Source of the DNA: Liolophura sinensis
Lineage: Eukaryota > Mollusca > Polyplacophora > Chitonida > Chitonidae
NCBI RefSeq assembly: GCF_032854445.1
Contig: NC_088300.1
Location: 47,096,984 to 47,160,983 of the forward strand
Length of the DNA stretch: 64,000 nt
Direction of reading: 5' to 3'
Shown here: positions 10,586 to 23,100 of the stretch, piece by piece
Position numbering within the stretch: the stretch's first letter is position 1
Layout: each line of letters starts with the position of its first letter
Position numbers and translations under genes: made by a program
Notes under the pieces: model-generated
Databases searched by the model: none
What the model saw: only the letters and a program-made list of their open reading frames with translations
What the model was told of the DNA's origin: nothing

Positions 10586-13047
10586 GTGAGTGTTTTCTGA
10601 ATATTATTTTGCTGATAAAATTTTCAGGGAAAACGTCGGGTACTAGGGCTAAATAACTAGTAACGGCCTAAATACCATCAATTGTTGTGCAGAAACTAGT
10701 GTAGAAGTGCATACGTGCTGCGTGTCATTCACTAGGGTTGATTTGAAACCATCCGATGCACTAATGCATTGTCTGCTGTCATGTCTCGATTTGGCGCTAC
10801 GAGGCTTTAAACTTCGCATTCGTTTTCCCAGGGTACGGAAAATACCTAAGGTCGCCCGAACTGCCAGCCTTTCTTGTCCAACCCATGTTGTCTATTTTCA
10901 CCGCTTCGATCGCTGCGAAAGCGCACAGTACAACTGAAACATAAGATAGATAACCTAATTAAACAGAATATTTGTTGAGAAGTTCGTGTGACTGCGGTTG
11001 GAGTTTGGAAGCCATACAGTGAGAATAATGCAGGAGTTCTGTGCCAGGCAGGGGATTATAAAAAAAACTCCTTTAATCAAAATAAAACAACTCAACGTAC
11101 TGGAACCTTAGTACCATAACATCTTACGACCAGCTGTTACAATCGTAAAAGGCGACTGTGTAGTACAGGAAGTTAACGCAGAATCTAAGTTGATGGTGTT
11201 TATAAGATCATGAACCTGACGTCTAGGGTATTTCTCAACAAGTAATGGCCAAAATGGCGAATGGATGCGAAATAAGGACCAGTAACTTTGTGTTGTTTTA
11301 ACATTCATCAGGTTTTTGACAAAGAAGAATACAGCAATTCTTAGGATTTCCAGCATAAAATGTTTACCGAGGTCACAAATGACAGAATTTTCAAAACCTC
11401 AGCTTCAACATACATACGATATCATAACACCAGTTTAACCTACATGTACAGGTCAAGCGCATGTGGTGCATGTCATAGATTGTAGGCCTACATGCATGTA
11501 ACGTAGTGAGCCAGTATCAACATAGTTTTCTTGTGATAATGTGTGTTATTGAAGGTATCTTTATGTATAGGATTAGACAGAGCAACTTTTGTTGCTTAAA
11601 ATTGTGAGGGTGAAATCTGTCTTGAGGATTTGGAAATGAGTTTAGTTTGCACAAATTTCATAACAAAGGAGACTTGTTACGGGTTAGTACAATTATATTA
11701 CAGTTTTTGTTGATAATAAACAGTATTTTCAGCTCATGTTGACTGCTGCTTGATTCATTCTAATGTGCATGTGCACCTAAGAAATTAAAGTGTACAGTAG
11801 TACTCAGTAGCCTTCAGAATAAAAGCAAGGAGGCCTAACTAACATTTAGACAGTTACTTGTCTCTTTCTTAAGCATTTTTGTTCACTGGCAGTTTCATGC
11901 ATGGTTCAAGATCTTTTTTAACGTCCTTATTGTAAAAGATGAGTTTTCATGGATAAATAATGAATTGATTGCTGGATTTTTTTCTGAAGCATGCAGTTAC
12001 ATCTTCATCTTCACTGAAAAACATTTCCATACAAATATATCCATAAGAAGAGAACAAGCTAATTTCCTTGCAGTATTATTACTGCAGTATGTGGCCATTA
12101 AACAAGCACACAAAAGCAATTGTTCTATTCTGGCTGTTCTACCAAATTTGCTTTCAATTATATTTAACCACACACACCGGAAAACTAAACAAACAAAAAA
12201 AGAACACCTGAAGGAAGCTCGGAAGGTATCCTGATCAAGTTGATATATATGGTAATTGTCAGACTTCAATGTTAATATTACTTGTATACATTTACATGTA
12301 GAACTTCCAAATTTGAAAATAATCCTCAAATGGGATTTGTGTGATCTGTCTGTGCTATGTCAGTGTTTATTTTGTTCACCGTTCAAGGAATGTTTTGTAC
12401 CATGTTTTGGGAAAATAAGTTGTAGGTCTACATGTTCTTTCTTGGTTTACAAGCCTGCAAATATCTTTTGAAGAGTTTGCTGACGAGTTTCAGACCATTT
12501 CAATCAAACCCATGTTTTGAAGATCTCATGTTATTTACATATTCAGTTTTGTTGTGCCTGCCAGACTTCTTATTTGTTACATACAAGTATTTGCATATAT
12601 TGGTATGTGTGTGCGAAATGTGATGCTCTGTTAGGTTTTTAGGTTATTATGAAAGTAAATCTCCATCTTGCTCACAACTTTTGTTGATGAAGTATTTGTT
12701 AATGTGTATCTCACAGAAGTTAGAAATTTCAAATTAATTTTTGGGTTCCCATGTCCTAATAACATATAAGTTTATTAATCTCTGAAAAAACCTCTAACTG
12801 GATCTATGTGTAACTTTCGCTTGCTACAACAATATAAACTTTTTTGGTCTTAAATTAAATTGATCTTGTTTGTCATGCAAATCCTCTGAGTGTATGTGTT
12901 TGTGCAGTTTGCTTTTGCTCTTATTTCAGTGTTTCAATCTGTGGGGTAGTGAACAGGAACTTTGGCAGTAATTAAAGGTACCATATTTCATGTGCATATA
13001 TATAATATGTTAAATTGATCTCAAATAGGTGTGATTTTGTTCTTCAG
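10586..13047 (+). other. Inferred BICRA leader intron 1
   Basis: No gene recognised. The segment 10,690-10,930 has more GC than its flanks and an ORF of about 76 codons without known motifs. The rest is AT-rich. It is bounded by the GTGAGT donor at 10586 and the TTCTTCAG acceptor at 13047. Confidence 0.4.
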
Positions 13048-13118
13048 ATTCATGAGTAATGACACCATGGAAGAAAACGAAGTGGCAGAGATTCACCACA
13101 ACTGACCTTGCCTCATGG
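13048..13118 (+). other. BICRA: 5' UTR exon of BICRA with uORF
   Basis: Acceptor TTGTTCTTCAG ends at 13047 and donor ATGG|GTAAGA follows 13118. The exon carries an upstream ORF of 17 codons, 13052-13105 (MSNDTMEENEVAEIHHN, then TGA), so it cannot extend the main frame. It is inferred to be a BICRA leader exon because it lies in the right place and orientation with strong splice sites. Confidence 0.5.
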
Positions 13119-13154
13119 GTAAGAATTAATGTATATACCAACTAACTACTACTA

Positions 13155-13405
13155 ACATGGAGGGTGCCTACATGGCAGAGGGGATTAGCTTGCCACCGCA
13201 GTGTAATGACCCAGGAGCCTCTCGCCAGTGTGATCGCTGTCTTCCTCTCCAGCCATGCGTGGAAAGGCCTGCCAGCAAAACTGTTGGTGATCATGGGATT
13301 CTCCCCGGCTCTGTCCGGTTTCCTCCAACCACAATGCTGGCTGCCGTCGTGTAAGTGAAATATTCTTGTGCGAGGCCTTAAACACCAATCAAATAAATAA
13401 ACTAA
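13155..13405 (+). mobile_element. Near-full-length SINE, plus orientation
   Basis: Degenerate tRNA-like head (GGCAGAGGGGATTAGC), then GTGTAATGACCCAGGAGCCT, CTTCCTCTCCAGCCATGCG, the GGTTTCCTCCAACCACAATG block and the tail AACACCAATCAAATAAATAA. The overlapping short ORFs on both strands are repeat artefacts. Confidence 0.9.
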
Positions 13406-13628
13406 CATGGAAGCTGTCACATGGGTGTGAGTTAGGTATACCCATCTTTCAATGATATATTAGTAAACCTGTAATCATATCAGTTTCCTTTGTTTTTTAT
13501 TCATGAAACTACTCAGTGCTCTACTCTTTTTATTTCAACTTAATTAGAGAGCATTTGACCCACTATTTCTAGTCCCTCTGTCAAAAAATGTCTCGGTCAT
13601 TGTGGATATAAGTGAAATATATATAATC

Positions 13629-13830
13629 TGTTTGATTGATGTTTTATGCCATACTCAAAACTATTCCATTTATACCACAGAGGCTAGCAGGTTTGAGGTG
13701 GAAAAAAAACGGGCAGAGCCATACTCAAGAATATTTCACTTGCATGACTTATAAAGGTGGAAGGAAACCGGGCAAAGCCTGGGGAAACCCTGCCACCATC
13801 CGCAGGCTAGAGACAGACCTTTCTAAGTAT
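13629..13830 (-). mobile_element. SINE with internal partial duplication
   Basis: The SINE tail region occurs twice in the same orientation: CATACTCAAAACTATTCC near 13650 and CATACTCAAGAATATTTCAC near 13720. Each is followed by a GGTGGAA block. The body then continues to CCACCATCCGCAGGC. This is either one copy inserted in another or an internal duplication. Confidence 0.75.
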
Positions 13831-14101
13831 GATACGGGTGAAATAGGGATACATTCATATGACATAGGCACACATTTGTAATGTCCATTTTAGCTGGAAT
13901 GTGTAATAGTGCACTGAACATTGTTGGAAAGTATTTTATCGACCAAAGACTTTTTTCTTTTGGTCAGAAAAGTTCTCAACAGATCAGCACTCAAGTTTTA
14001 AATCTGCACTAATTAACAGAGTTTAAACTATTTTTGAATAGCTTTGTGTCCAGTTAACGTGTGTAAATCGCCCATTGTTTTCTGTTTCAGTTCCCAGTGA
14101 A

Positions 14102-17100
14102 ATGGAGGATGGCCTGTGCTTACTAGATGTCATAGGGTAATTTGTGTGAAGTATTTCACAAATTTTCAAGTATTCTATTTCTTACAGTGACTTAAGTGTT
14201 ACGAGAGTCAAGCATTGAAGATGAACATTCTGCTGCCATAATTTCTTTCTTTGACAGGAGTGTAAAGTTTTTGAGATTGGTGCTTGCCTCATCGGAAATA
14301 AGCCACATCAGCATTTCACTAGGGATTGACTTGTTACTTCAATGTGACCACAAACCTACAAATAGATGAACTGCAGATGCCTAGCTAAAATCAGGGTAGA
14401 AAGCTGACAGTAGATACATTTACTGATAAATTGTTGGTTTACACCGCTAAAGGGTCACATATTCTAACACGCAACCAAAATAATGTTATACCCGAATCAG
14501 TCAGTGTTTCCGGGGGCCTTCAAGGCTCAGTTGGTTAGCGCGCTAGCGCAGTGTAATGACCCAAGTCTCTTTGGTCTCTCGCCAATGGAGTCACTGTGAG
14601 TTCAAGTCCAGTTTATGCTGGCTACCCCTCTGGCCGTAAATCAGAAGGTCTTCCAGCAACCTGCGGATGGTTGTGGGTTTCTGCCGGGCTCTGCCCGGTT
14701 TCCACCCAGCATAATGCTGGCCAGCCTCGTATTAGTGGAATATTCTTTTAACAAATATTACAACAAAGTATTTACTACGTGGAGAAAAAATTCACCTAGT
14801 GCGTTTAGCTCATACATTAGCATAAGTTTTGAAGATGACATAACTGACAGCCCTGTTGCCAGACATGTACATGTATACAGGCATGTAGTTTGAAATTTTT
14901 AGCAACTGTTGCCAAGAAATTGTGGAAGCCTCCTGTCCAGTCCTGTCCTGTTCAATAACGACACACATAAACCTCTTCTGAAAGCATCAGTATTATACTT
15001 TTGACTAGCATGTGTAGCTTAAAAGATGTTTTACATTACTTCTGTCTGCAATTAATGCCAATGATCTTGAAATTATTATGTCCATGGTGTAATATTTACA
15101 GTATAAAATTTCATAGTGTTGATTTTCTGCTGTGCTGTGAGTAATAATCAAAGCAACGTATTACTCTGTTCCAGGGACCCTAACCTGTTAAATGAATTTC
15201 TCGATGCGGAGGGAGAGTCTGGGCCAACAGTGAGTTAAATTGTGCTATGTTAAACATTTGTGTTCTTAATTTTCAGGTCTAGATAATGTGTGATTTGCAA
15301 CTAAATTTACCTCGCTTATTGTATCTCATGAAAGAAAAATTTGCGTTGTATATTGAATACATCTTTTTGCTTTAGCTACAGTTTGCTATGTATATTATGA
15401 TAATGTTAAAATAAGTTCCTGACATATTTAATGGCACCTGATCTTGCTTGTATCTGCTTTGTCTGTGCGCTGCTCATGGTCACTTTGCATAGGCTCTGTT
15501 TCCACTGACATGCAATTGCGTTTGCCATCACTTAACACAGCCGTTAATGTTTCCACTTCCCATTGGTTGACAACTGCAATTCTACTACATTTTCCATCTA
15601 CTCTAGCAGTTAACTTATAAATTGAACATATTCCAATGCGAAATCCATGGAAACAGTCCAGGTTATTTATGCATTCCATTGTTTTGCAAACGTAATCACA
15701 TGTTCGTGGAAACACAGTAATACTGTCTGACACTATTTCATTACATTTTCATAATGCATCATTGTCACATATATGTATATCTGAAGATATTATGACCTCT
15801 TGAATATGTTTGATACTTTAAAAATGGTGATGTATGAACTGAAATTGACAATTAAAATGTTTACTAAACATTTCCTGCTAAATAAGCCAGCATGTAAACT
15901 TGCACTGTACCGTCATATTTTCTGAGAGGCGGCATGTTAGACGATATGTGTACATTTTGTCATCATGTTGCCATATTGGTGACATAAGTATTGGTACTTG
16001 CCTGATCTTGTGGAGGGACATGCTTTTCTGCAGGGAACTTGTATGTCTATATGTCCATTTAAACTCCAAATTTAATTGAACTTAGAATCACTAAAATTAT
16101 GGACATATGATGTGTGACTATAAAGAGTGATGAGTGTTAGAAGGGTGTTTTCTTAACAGTTAGATCTCTTTGTAAACATAGCAGAAGGTCAAAATCTTTG
16201 TAAACGTAGCAGAAGGTAAAATCTGTAAGGTTTTAAGGAGTATTTACGTGTTGTACTGTGGTCTCTGCTATGCTGATTGTGTGTTTTGTGTTGAATGATT
16301 GAAACCAAGAAAGATCTTCATCAGTGATATGCCTCTTTTGCTGCTTGATGCATGCATGTATTTATACCAATCATGCCAGTGGTGGTAATCAGACTGGGTA
16401 TTAAAGTACACCAGTGAGCTTTCAGTGTGGTGCTGGATCAAAACCTGGTGAGGGAGTTGCGTTTATGATAATACTTTTTTTTTTGTCCCCCCTCTCCCCC
16501 CAATATCATCTCTCCTGCCCCTGCCAAGGTCCTGGGAGTTTTGTGTGCCTTAGGTGACTAAGTTTTTCTCATGAAATTGAAAACTGAACAAAAATGGGCT
16601 GTAAGAAAACCTGTGTTTTTGACATTTCAGTTGGCCCATGCACACTCCCACTGCAGGAATGGACTTGGTGAGGATATGTTTGTCCACCTTAGGTTGTTCA
16701 GTAGGGAAAGGAGTGGATCATTTCTAGTCACAGCTGATACAGTTCAAGTTTATTGTGATAAATATTCGCTTTAAAATCTACTTAGTCGTGTAGTTAAACA
16801 CAGATTGCTGAATGATTTTTGTACAAGCTGCCAGATTCAGTGACTGTCATATATGACCAGTTTTAATGATAATTTCAGTCGAGAAGAGCATAATGCTTTC
16901 CCTCACCAGAAATATCACCGACAATTCACATAACCACAAAAGCTGATGTTAACTTTGTATTTGCTTGTCTGACCCCAATATTGTTGTTAACTTTATTGTA
17001 TGTGTGTAATGCACCCAGCATCCATCAGTATTGTAATGCTTTCAGTAACTCTGCATAAGAAATACTATTATTGACGGTGTGCAAGATAATGGCTTACTAA

Positions 17101-20100
17101 TTCAGCTTTCTCAATTTCATGTTTCAAATTGCTTTCCTCCTTTTGTGAAGTAACCACCATTTTCCATTCTCCACCATGTACCTTTTTCTCCACCATGTAC
17201 TTTTTTCTCCATCAGTGTTATGGCTTGTATGTATACGAAAGCATTCCCAATGCAGTTTTTGGACAAATGTGCTTGGAATTACTCTGATAATTGTGGAAAG
17301 GGAAACGATTTGACGCCTGAAATGTGCAAGTAATTATTTAGCACAGGGTTCGCACAGGTCCTTGAAAACCTGGAAAGTACTTGAATTTTTTTTTAGAAAT
17401 TTCAGGCCTTGAAATTGGCTGTTTTGTTGTAAAGGTCCTTAAAAGTGCTTTAATTTGAGGAGGCTACGTGAGTAAATGTCACAGATGTGAAAGAGTAAAA
17501 CAGTGTAAAACCTTTCACATTTTATCGTATTTCCAAGCCGCCTTCAATGTCCACTCCAGACTGCAAATTGGTTGACTCGTATCTTACAGCATATTAGCGT
17601 TACTGTTCCTGGATACATACATAACTCAAGTTTGCATCCTTGGATCATGGATACTTACAGTATAGCCTCATGTTTGGGCATCGTGACTGATCCTCGCTTG
17701 ATCTTCAAACTCGCTTGCTTATGATACAGGATTATTTTGACTATTCTTAATAGGGCAGATACGTGAAAAAATGCATGGGTAATGGAAGTATTGCGCCGTA
17801 AAGATTGGTTGGAGTACAGATAAGCACATGGCATGCCATACAAACTAGAGGTTAACCTGTTCAATATATGTGATAGTGGAGGTAACTCATGAAAAACGGC
17901 ATAAGTCACAGTGGGCCAAAGTGACGAGAGTGTAAGTGATTTTTCATTGCTGGAAGTTAAGGGATATAGGTAAACAACTGCCCAACTGCTAACTATCGCA
18001 CACAAAAAGTTGCCGGCATGGTTGTTGGTCTTTCAGATATGGCAAGGGATGACAATGTCATTCACATACATGGCTATGGAAGGGGTTACTTCTGGTCCTC
18101 TTGGGTGTGAGTGTGACATGCAAAACATATCGCTTCCATTTTGAATTCTGGTATGTGCTTTTTAGTCTTTTAAGACATGGAAAATCCTGGAGTTTATTTT
18201 CTTATCACCTGTGCGAACCCTGTTGGCAAGTCTTTTTACTAGTTTGTGTTAGCTTCCCAGACCACTAAGTGGCATTGTGCTTAGGTATGTTATCATAATG
18301 ACATTGTGTTGTAGGCCCGACCCCAGGCAGTGGCTGCAGCTGCTCAGGCTCAGGCCGAGGCTCAGGTACAGGCGTCCTCGACCACTGATGGCTTCCAGCT
18401 CAACTGTTCATCATATGAGACTGACGTTACGGCAGGGGGCTTCCTCACACCCAACACACCTAGCCAACACATAGGGACATCTCAAGGAAACCTGAGCAAT
18501 GCCCAACAGCAGCAACAACAACAGAATTCACTGTCTTCAGACACCCTTCATTTCATCTCGCAGCCTCTTCATAACCAGTCCTCTACTCCGAGTCCTGGGT
18601 GGGTCCTGTTTCCTCAAAGTAATAGAAGTCAGATACAGTGTCTGCTTTTAAGGAGACTATACAGTGCACTTATACATTTAGGATCCAGTTGTGGGATCAG
18701 TGGTCATGTACTTCGCGTAGTTTTCCCAGCTGTTAAGTAAATCATGTTGTCTCCCTAGGAATTGCACTTAAATAGGGTTCAAACCTCTGAATTTTTTGTC
18801 ATTTTTTTTTTTTTTTTTTTTTTTTGTTGTTTTTTTTTCTGTTTCGTGGCAAGACATGCTGTAGAGCTGTTTGCCTTTTTCTACTTGTCCTTACAAAGTA
18901 CAGGCGTGCCTTATATCACACTCTGAGTGTCTTCTTCTGTATCCAATAACAGGGAAAGCAATAGTAAACAAAATGTTAATCCTAAAAAGTACTGCATGTA
19001 TTGAGCTAAATTTTAACGTGCATATAAAAGAAAATACGAGGGGGATGTTCCATTGCTGATGCTATGTGTGCATGGTCTGTGTAACTTACCATACTGTAAA
19101 TTACCAAATTCATTACTTTATGTGTCGAGGTAAATATTTTGTATGTATGCGTCTCCTATAGATGAAAGATAACCAAATCTAAGTTTTGGATCCCAGGCCA
19201 TCAGTCTTTATTAGCATGTTTTCCAGGCTTTCCAGGAACTGAAATACCCTATACCACATAAGACTTGATTCTAAGTAATTCTAAGTACAATGACGACTTC
19301 ATGACTAAATTTTATGTTTGTGTATGTTTTCTAGAAATGGATCCCCTCTTGTTCAAGCCCAGCCCCAGGTGATCAACCCCCTGGCCAGTAACCACATGCA
19401 GTATCTGCAAGGTAGGAGGAGTGCTAGTCCAGCTACTGGTCAGCACTATGCCAGTTCCAGCTCTCCACTGGTGTCACGTGCTCTCACACCCAGCCAGAGC
19501 CCCATCACCATCCAGACTAATGTGGGCTCCCCAATGTTCCCTCACTCCATAGCTCCTAACCAAACTGTGATTAATAACGTCAAAGTCAGCCGATCAGTCA
19601 CACCAGGTCACACCTCCAGTGTAACCCCAAGCAGTGGCGTCAACATCAACACATTCCAGCTCCAGACCTCTATGCAGCCCCCGATGCAGGTTGCGAATGC
19701 CATGCAGGTACAAGGTATCCTCCAGACGCCTACCTCGGCTGCGCAGACTCAGTTCACCACATCTGGGGGCCAACAGTTCATCCAGCAGAAGACAGTGGTC
19801 CCGAACATAGTACAGACCCAGCCTCAGCAGATCCTCCATTCCCAACCAGCTCAAACAGTCATTCAAAATTTACAGAACCAAAACCTGCTGCAGGCTATTC
19901 AGCAAAATCCAGGGCTTCTGCAAAACATGAATTTTAGTACTGCTGTGAGTTCAGCTCAACAAGTGAAGTCCTCCGCGTCAGGCGTGAATGTGTTTTCTGC
20001 CGTTCCAGGTTCAGTGCAAAATACGGTGGGCCTACAGGGTACGATCATACAGACTGCTCAAGGGAAAAGCATCCTGATTCCTAATCAGCTACAGGGACAG

Positions 20101-23100
20101 CAAATAGCTGTGGCAGGTCTACAGAACTTACAACCTATAGCTGTGAGACCTCCTGTGAATTTAACCCAACAGCCTAGTGGAAGTGGGATTACCACGATAC
20201 AGGGCACAACATCAAACCCTGTCAGTCAGCCGCAGATAAGTGTTCTCAATATTAACCCACAAGGCCAGCAAATAGTTATACAGCGAGCCCCTGGGCCTGG
20301 GCAGCCACAAAATATCATTCTGAGAACACTTCAGCCTAATTTCATTCAGTTACAGACTGCAGCTGGTCAACCCTCGCAGATATCTACCTCCCAAAGCCCA
20401 ATCCTTTCCCAGATTTCTCAAACTCCACAGAGTCAAGGCAGCATTCCATTGCAGCCACTGTTGAGCTCTAGTCAGGGACAGCAGATCAATTTACTTAACC
20501 AGGCTGGCCAGCTGCAGGTTGGACCACAAGGTACAGTGACACTGAATATTGGCAACCAAAATGTCAATTTACCACAGGTCCCCTCAGCTGGCTCGTTCCA
20601 GCCTACCCAGCTGCAGGCCCATTCACAACGATCCTTGTCAAATCAGCCCACACTGCAGCCTTCAGCAACCTCTCTTCCTGTGATATCTCAGTACTCTATT
20701 CAGCCTTCCCAGTCTGCTCCCCAAACTTCTAATGTACCTTCTCAGCAAAAGCCATCTAAAAAACCTAACAAAAAGGCTCAGGCTGCAGCCAATAAGGCGC
20801 AGCAGTTGGCGGCAGCAACTGCCGGTAGTCAACCTGGTGTACAGATTATTCAGGCTGCTGGTCAAGGTGTTCTAGGGCGACAAACTGTGTTACAACCTCA
20901 GCAGACCCAATCACAACATGTTATTAATAACACTGGTCACAAAGATAATGTTCTAGTCGGAAAAGCTCAATCCCTTACAAACATCATACAGACAGTACCA
21001 AATCCAGGCTTAACTCAGTTCTCGAATTCTGCTGGTGTGAATGTGTCGTCCTTGAGTTACAGCACGGCCAACACTACACCTGTCACAACTACTGTCTCTC
21101 ATTCCTCTGGTCAAACCATGTCACATGTCAGTCTAGCTAACAGTGATTACAGTGCCCCACTGACGTCATCCTCTGTGCTAACCTCCCCACAAGTTACTGT
21201 AGTGAACGGTGCCACGGGGGCTGACCAAGCCTTACTCACCAACCAGGTGAACTTTGTGTCTCAGACTCTACAGGCGGGTCCACTAACCCAGTCTGGTCAG
21301 CAAGCCCAAGTGGTGGTCGGTGGTCAGCAGCAACAGTCAGCTGTCCAGCTTCAGAGCATCCAGTTATCCTCACAAGATCAACTGGCCTTGCACAGAATCC
21401 AGCAAGAGATCAAGACGCTGCTGGAACGCAAACAACACACACCAGAGGAAAAATTTAAAATGCAGCAACTTCGTGTTCTTCATGGCAGAATATTGAATAA
21501 AGGGAGACAACAACATTTGAACTCACAGCAAAGTGTCAACGCAGGGCAGATAACTATTGGTCAGCCACAACCTCCTACTCAACAGTCAGTTACAGATCAA
21601 CAACCCAGTCATGGCCAAACTACTAATTTACAAGTTGGTTTGGGACATAAAATGATCATTCCACAAGTTCCTAATTCAGCTGGAACACAAACTGTGCAGG
21701 TGGCCCCTAGACCTGCTCAGAGCGTGATCAGTGTAGCTGGGAATATACCACATGTGATTGGGCCTAATCAAACAGTTGTTAAGCTAGATACTGTTAAACC
21801 TGGCACTGTTATACCAGGTCAGGTTGTGGGATCCAAAACTGTATTAGCCAATCAGGTACTGGTTCCAGCAGTACCTGCTAATGCACCTCCAGGGAAGCTG
21901 CCCATCTCTGCCTCGCCAGCAGTGCCTACACAAGTGAAGGTAAGAACCAAGGTGTTTCTGTTTTTTTTTTTCCTTTCTTTCATCCACAAGCACAAGAATT
22001 CATGCAAATCACTGTTAAGGATTATTGTTCGAAAGATTGAAAGGATCTCAAATATCTACCCATGACTTCTTGACTACATCTAAAACTTAAAGTAAGTAAT
22101 GTATTTTACTTTTTCAGTTCCTTAAATTTCTGAAATAGTCTTATAAGGTGATTATTGGCTATAAGCTGATTCAAGTGTATAGGAGTTGAATTTGTCTTAC
22201 TGCTTATTTCAGATTGGAAGTCATGTGGTGACGTTGAATTTGACACCTCAGCTCAAAGAGAAGTTACTTTCCCAGTTGGCCAAAATGACACCAGAACAAC
22301 AGCAGCAGTTTTACAGATACCAGTATAATGTGATACAGAGATTACAACAACAGCACCAGATACAGCAGCAGATCCAAGCAGCACAACTCCGTAAACAGCA
22401 GATAAAACCTGCCGATAGCAAAATACCCACCACAGTTCAGGTACATCAATGTCAGGGCAAAATGTACATTCTCAATCATCTTCAGTACTAACCTTGTTTC
22501 TCGTGGGATCCTTGATTGATTTGTTATTGTGGATGAAGTTAACTAGCGAGGTTGGGCTTAGTACGCCAATAAATAAACTTCATTCCTCAACACTTTTGTC
22601 ATTGAAAAGGTACCCTTTTGTGTGAAGTAGTGTTGTTAGATTAAAATGCATTTGGCTGGAAATATAGCTAAAATCAGAGTTCAAGTATTGATGTATCTAC
22701 ATGACCAGCATTTTAGTAAGGGATGTTCTTAGACTTGTTCGAAAACAGGAATGCTGTAGAATTTTTGACTTACTCTGTAGGTATTACTTCGGGTAACACT
22801 ACACTGGATTTGGTTTGCAGTTCAGTTTGTGTTGCCAGCAATCCCACCTTCACCCAACTTTATAAATGTTTCGTAATGTTATTGATATGTAACATCGTAA
22901 TGTTTTTGATATGTAACATCGTAATGTAGACAATGTCTTATATGAAAGAAGCAGGTGGAGTTGTAAAAGTTCTGTGAACTTTTCTGTCACATTTTGTCTT
23001 TTCATAGCATGTGTAACCAGAGTAGTCTCCCCTTGACTGACAATATTCTTGTTTTTGTGCAGCTTGTGGAAAAGCCTGGGCTTGCAAAACTGTCTGATAA

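Noticed and set aside
15428-15733. 101-codon minus-strand ORF
   Set aside because: It coincides with the nested inverted-repeat element, and no known domain is visible.
17655-18005. 116-codon minus-strand ORF inside the 879-bp transposon
   Set aside because: No transposase motif, no DDE or zinc-finger pattern and no start-context support. It is most likely a chance frame in a non-autonomous element.
19594-20865. Antisense ORFs of 67-90 codons under the large BICRA exon
   Set aside because: Shadow frames of a Q-rich coding exon. No independent evidence.
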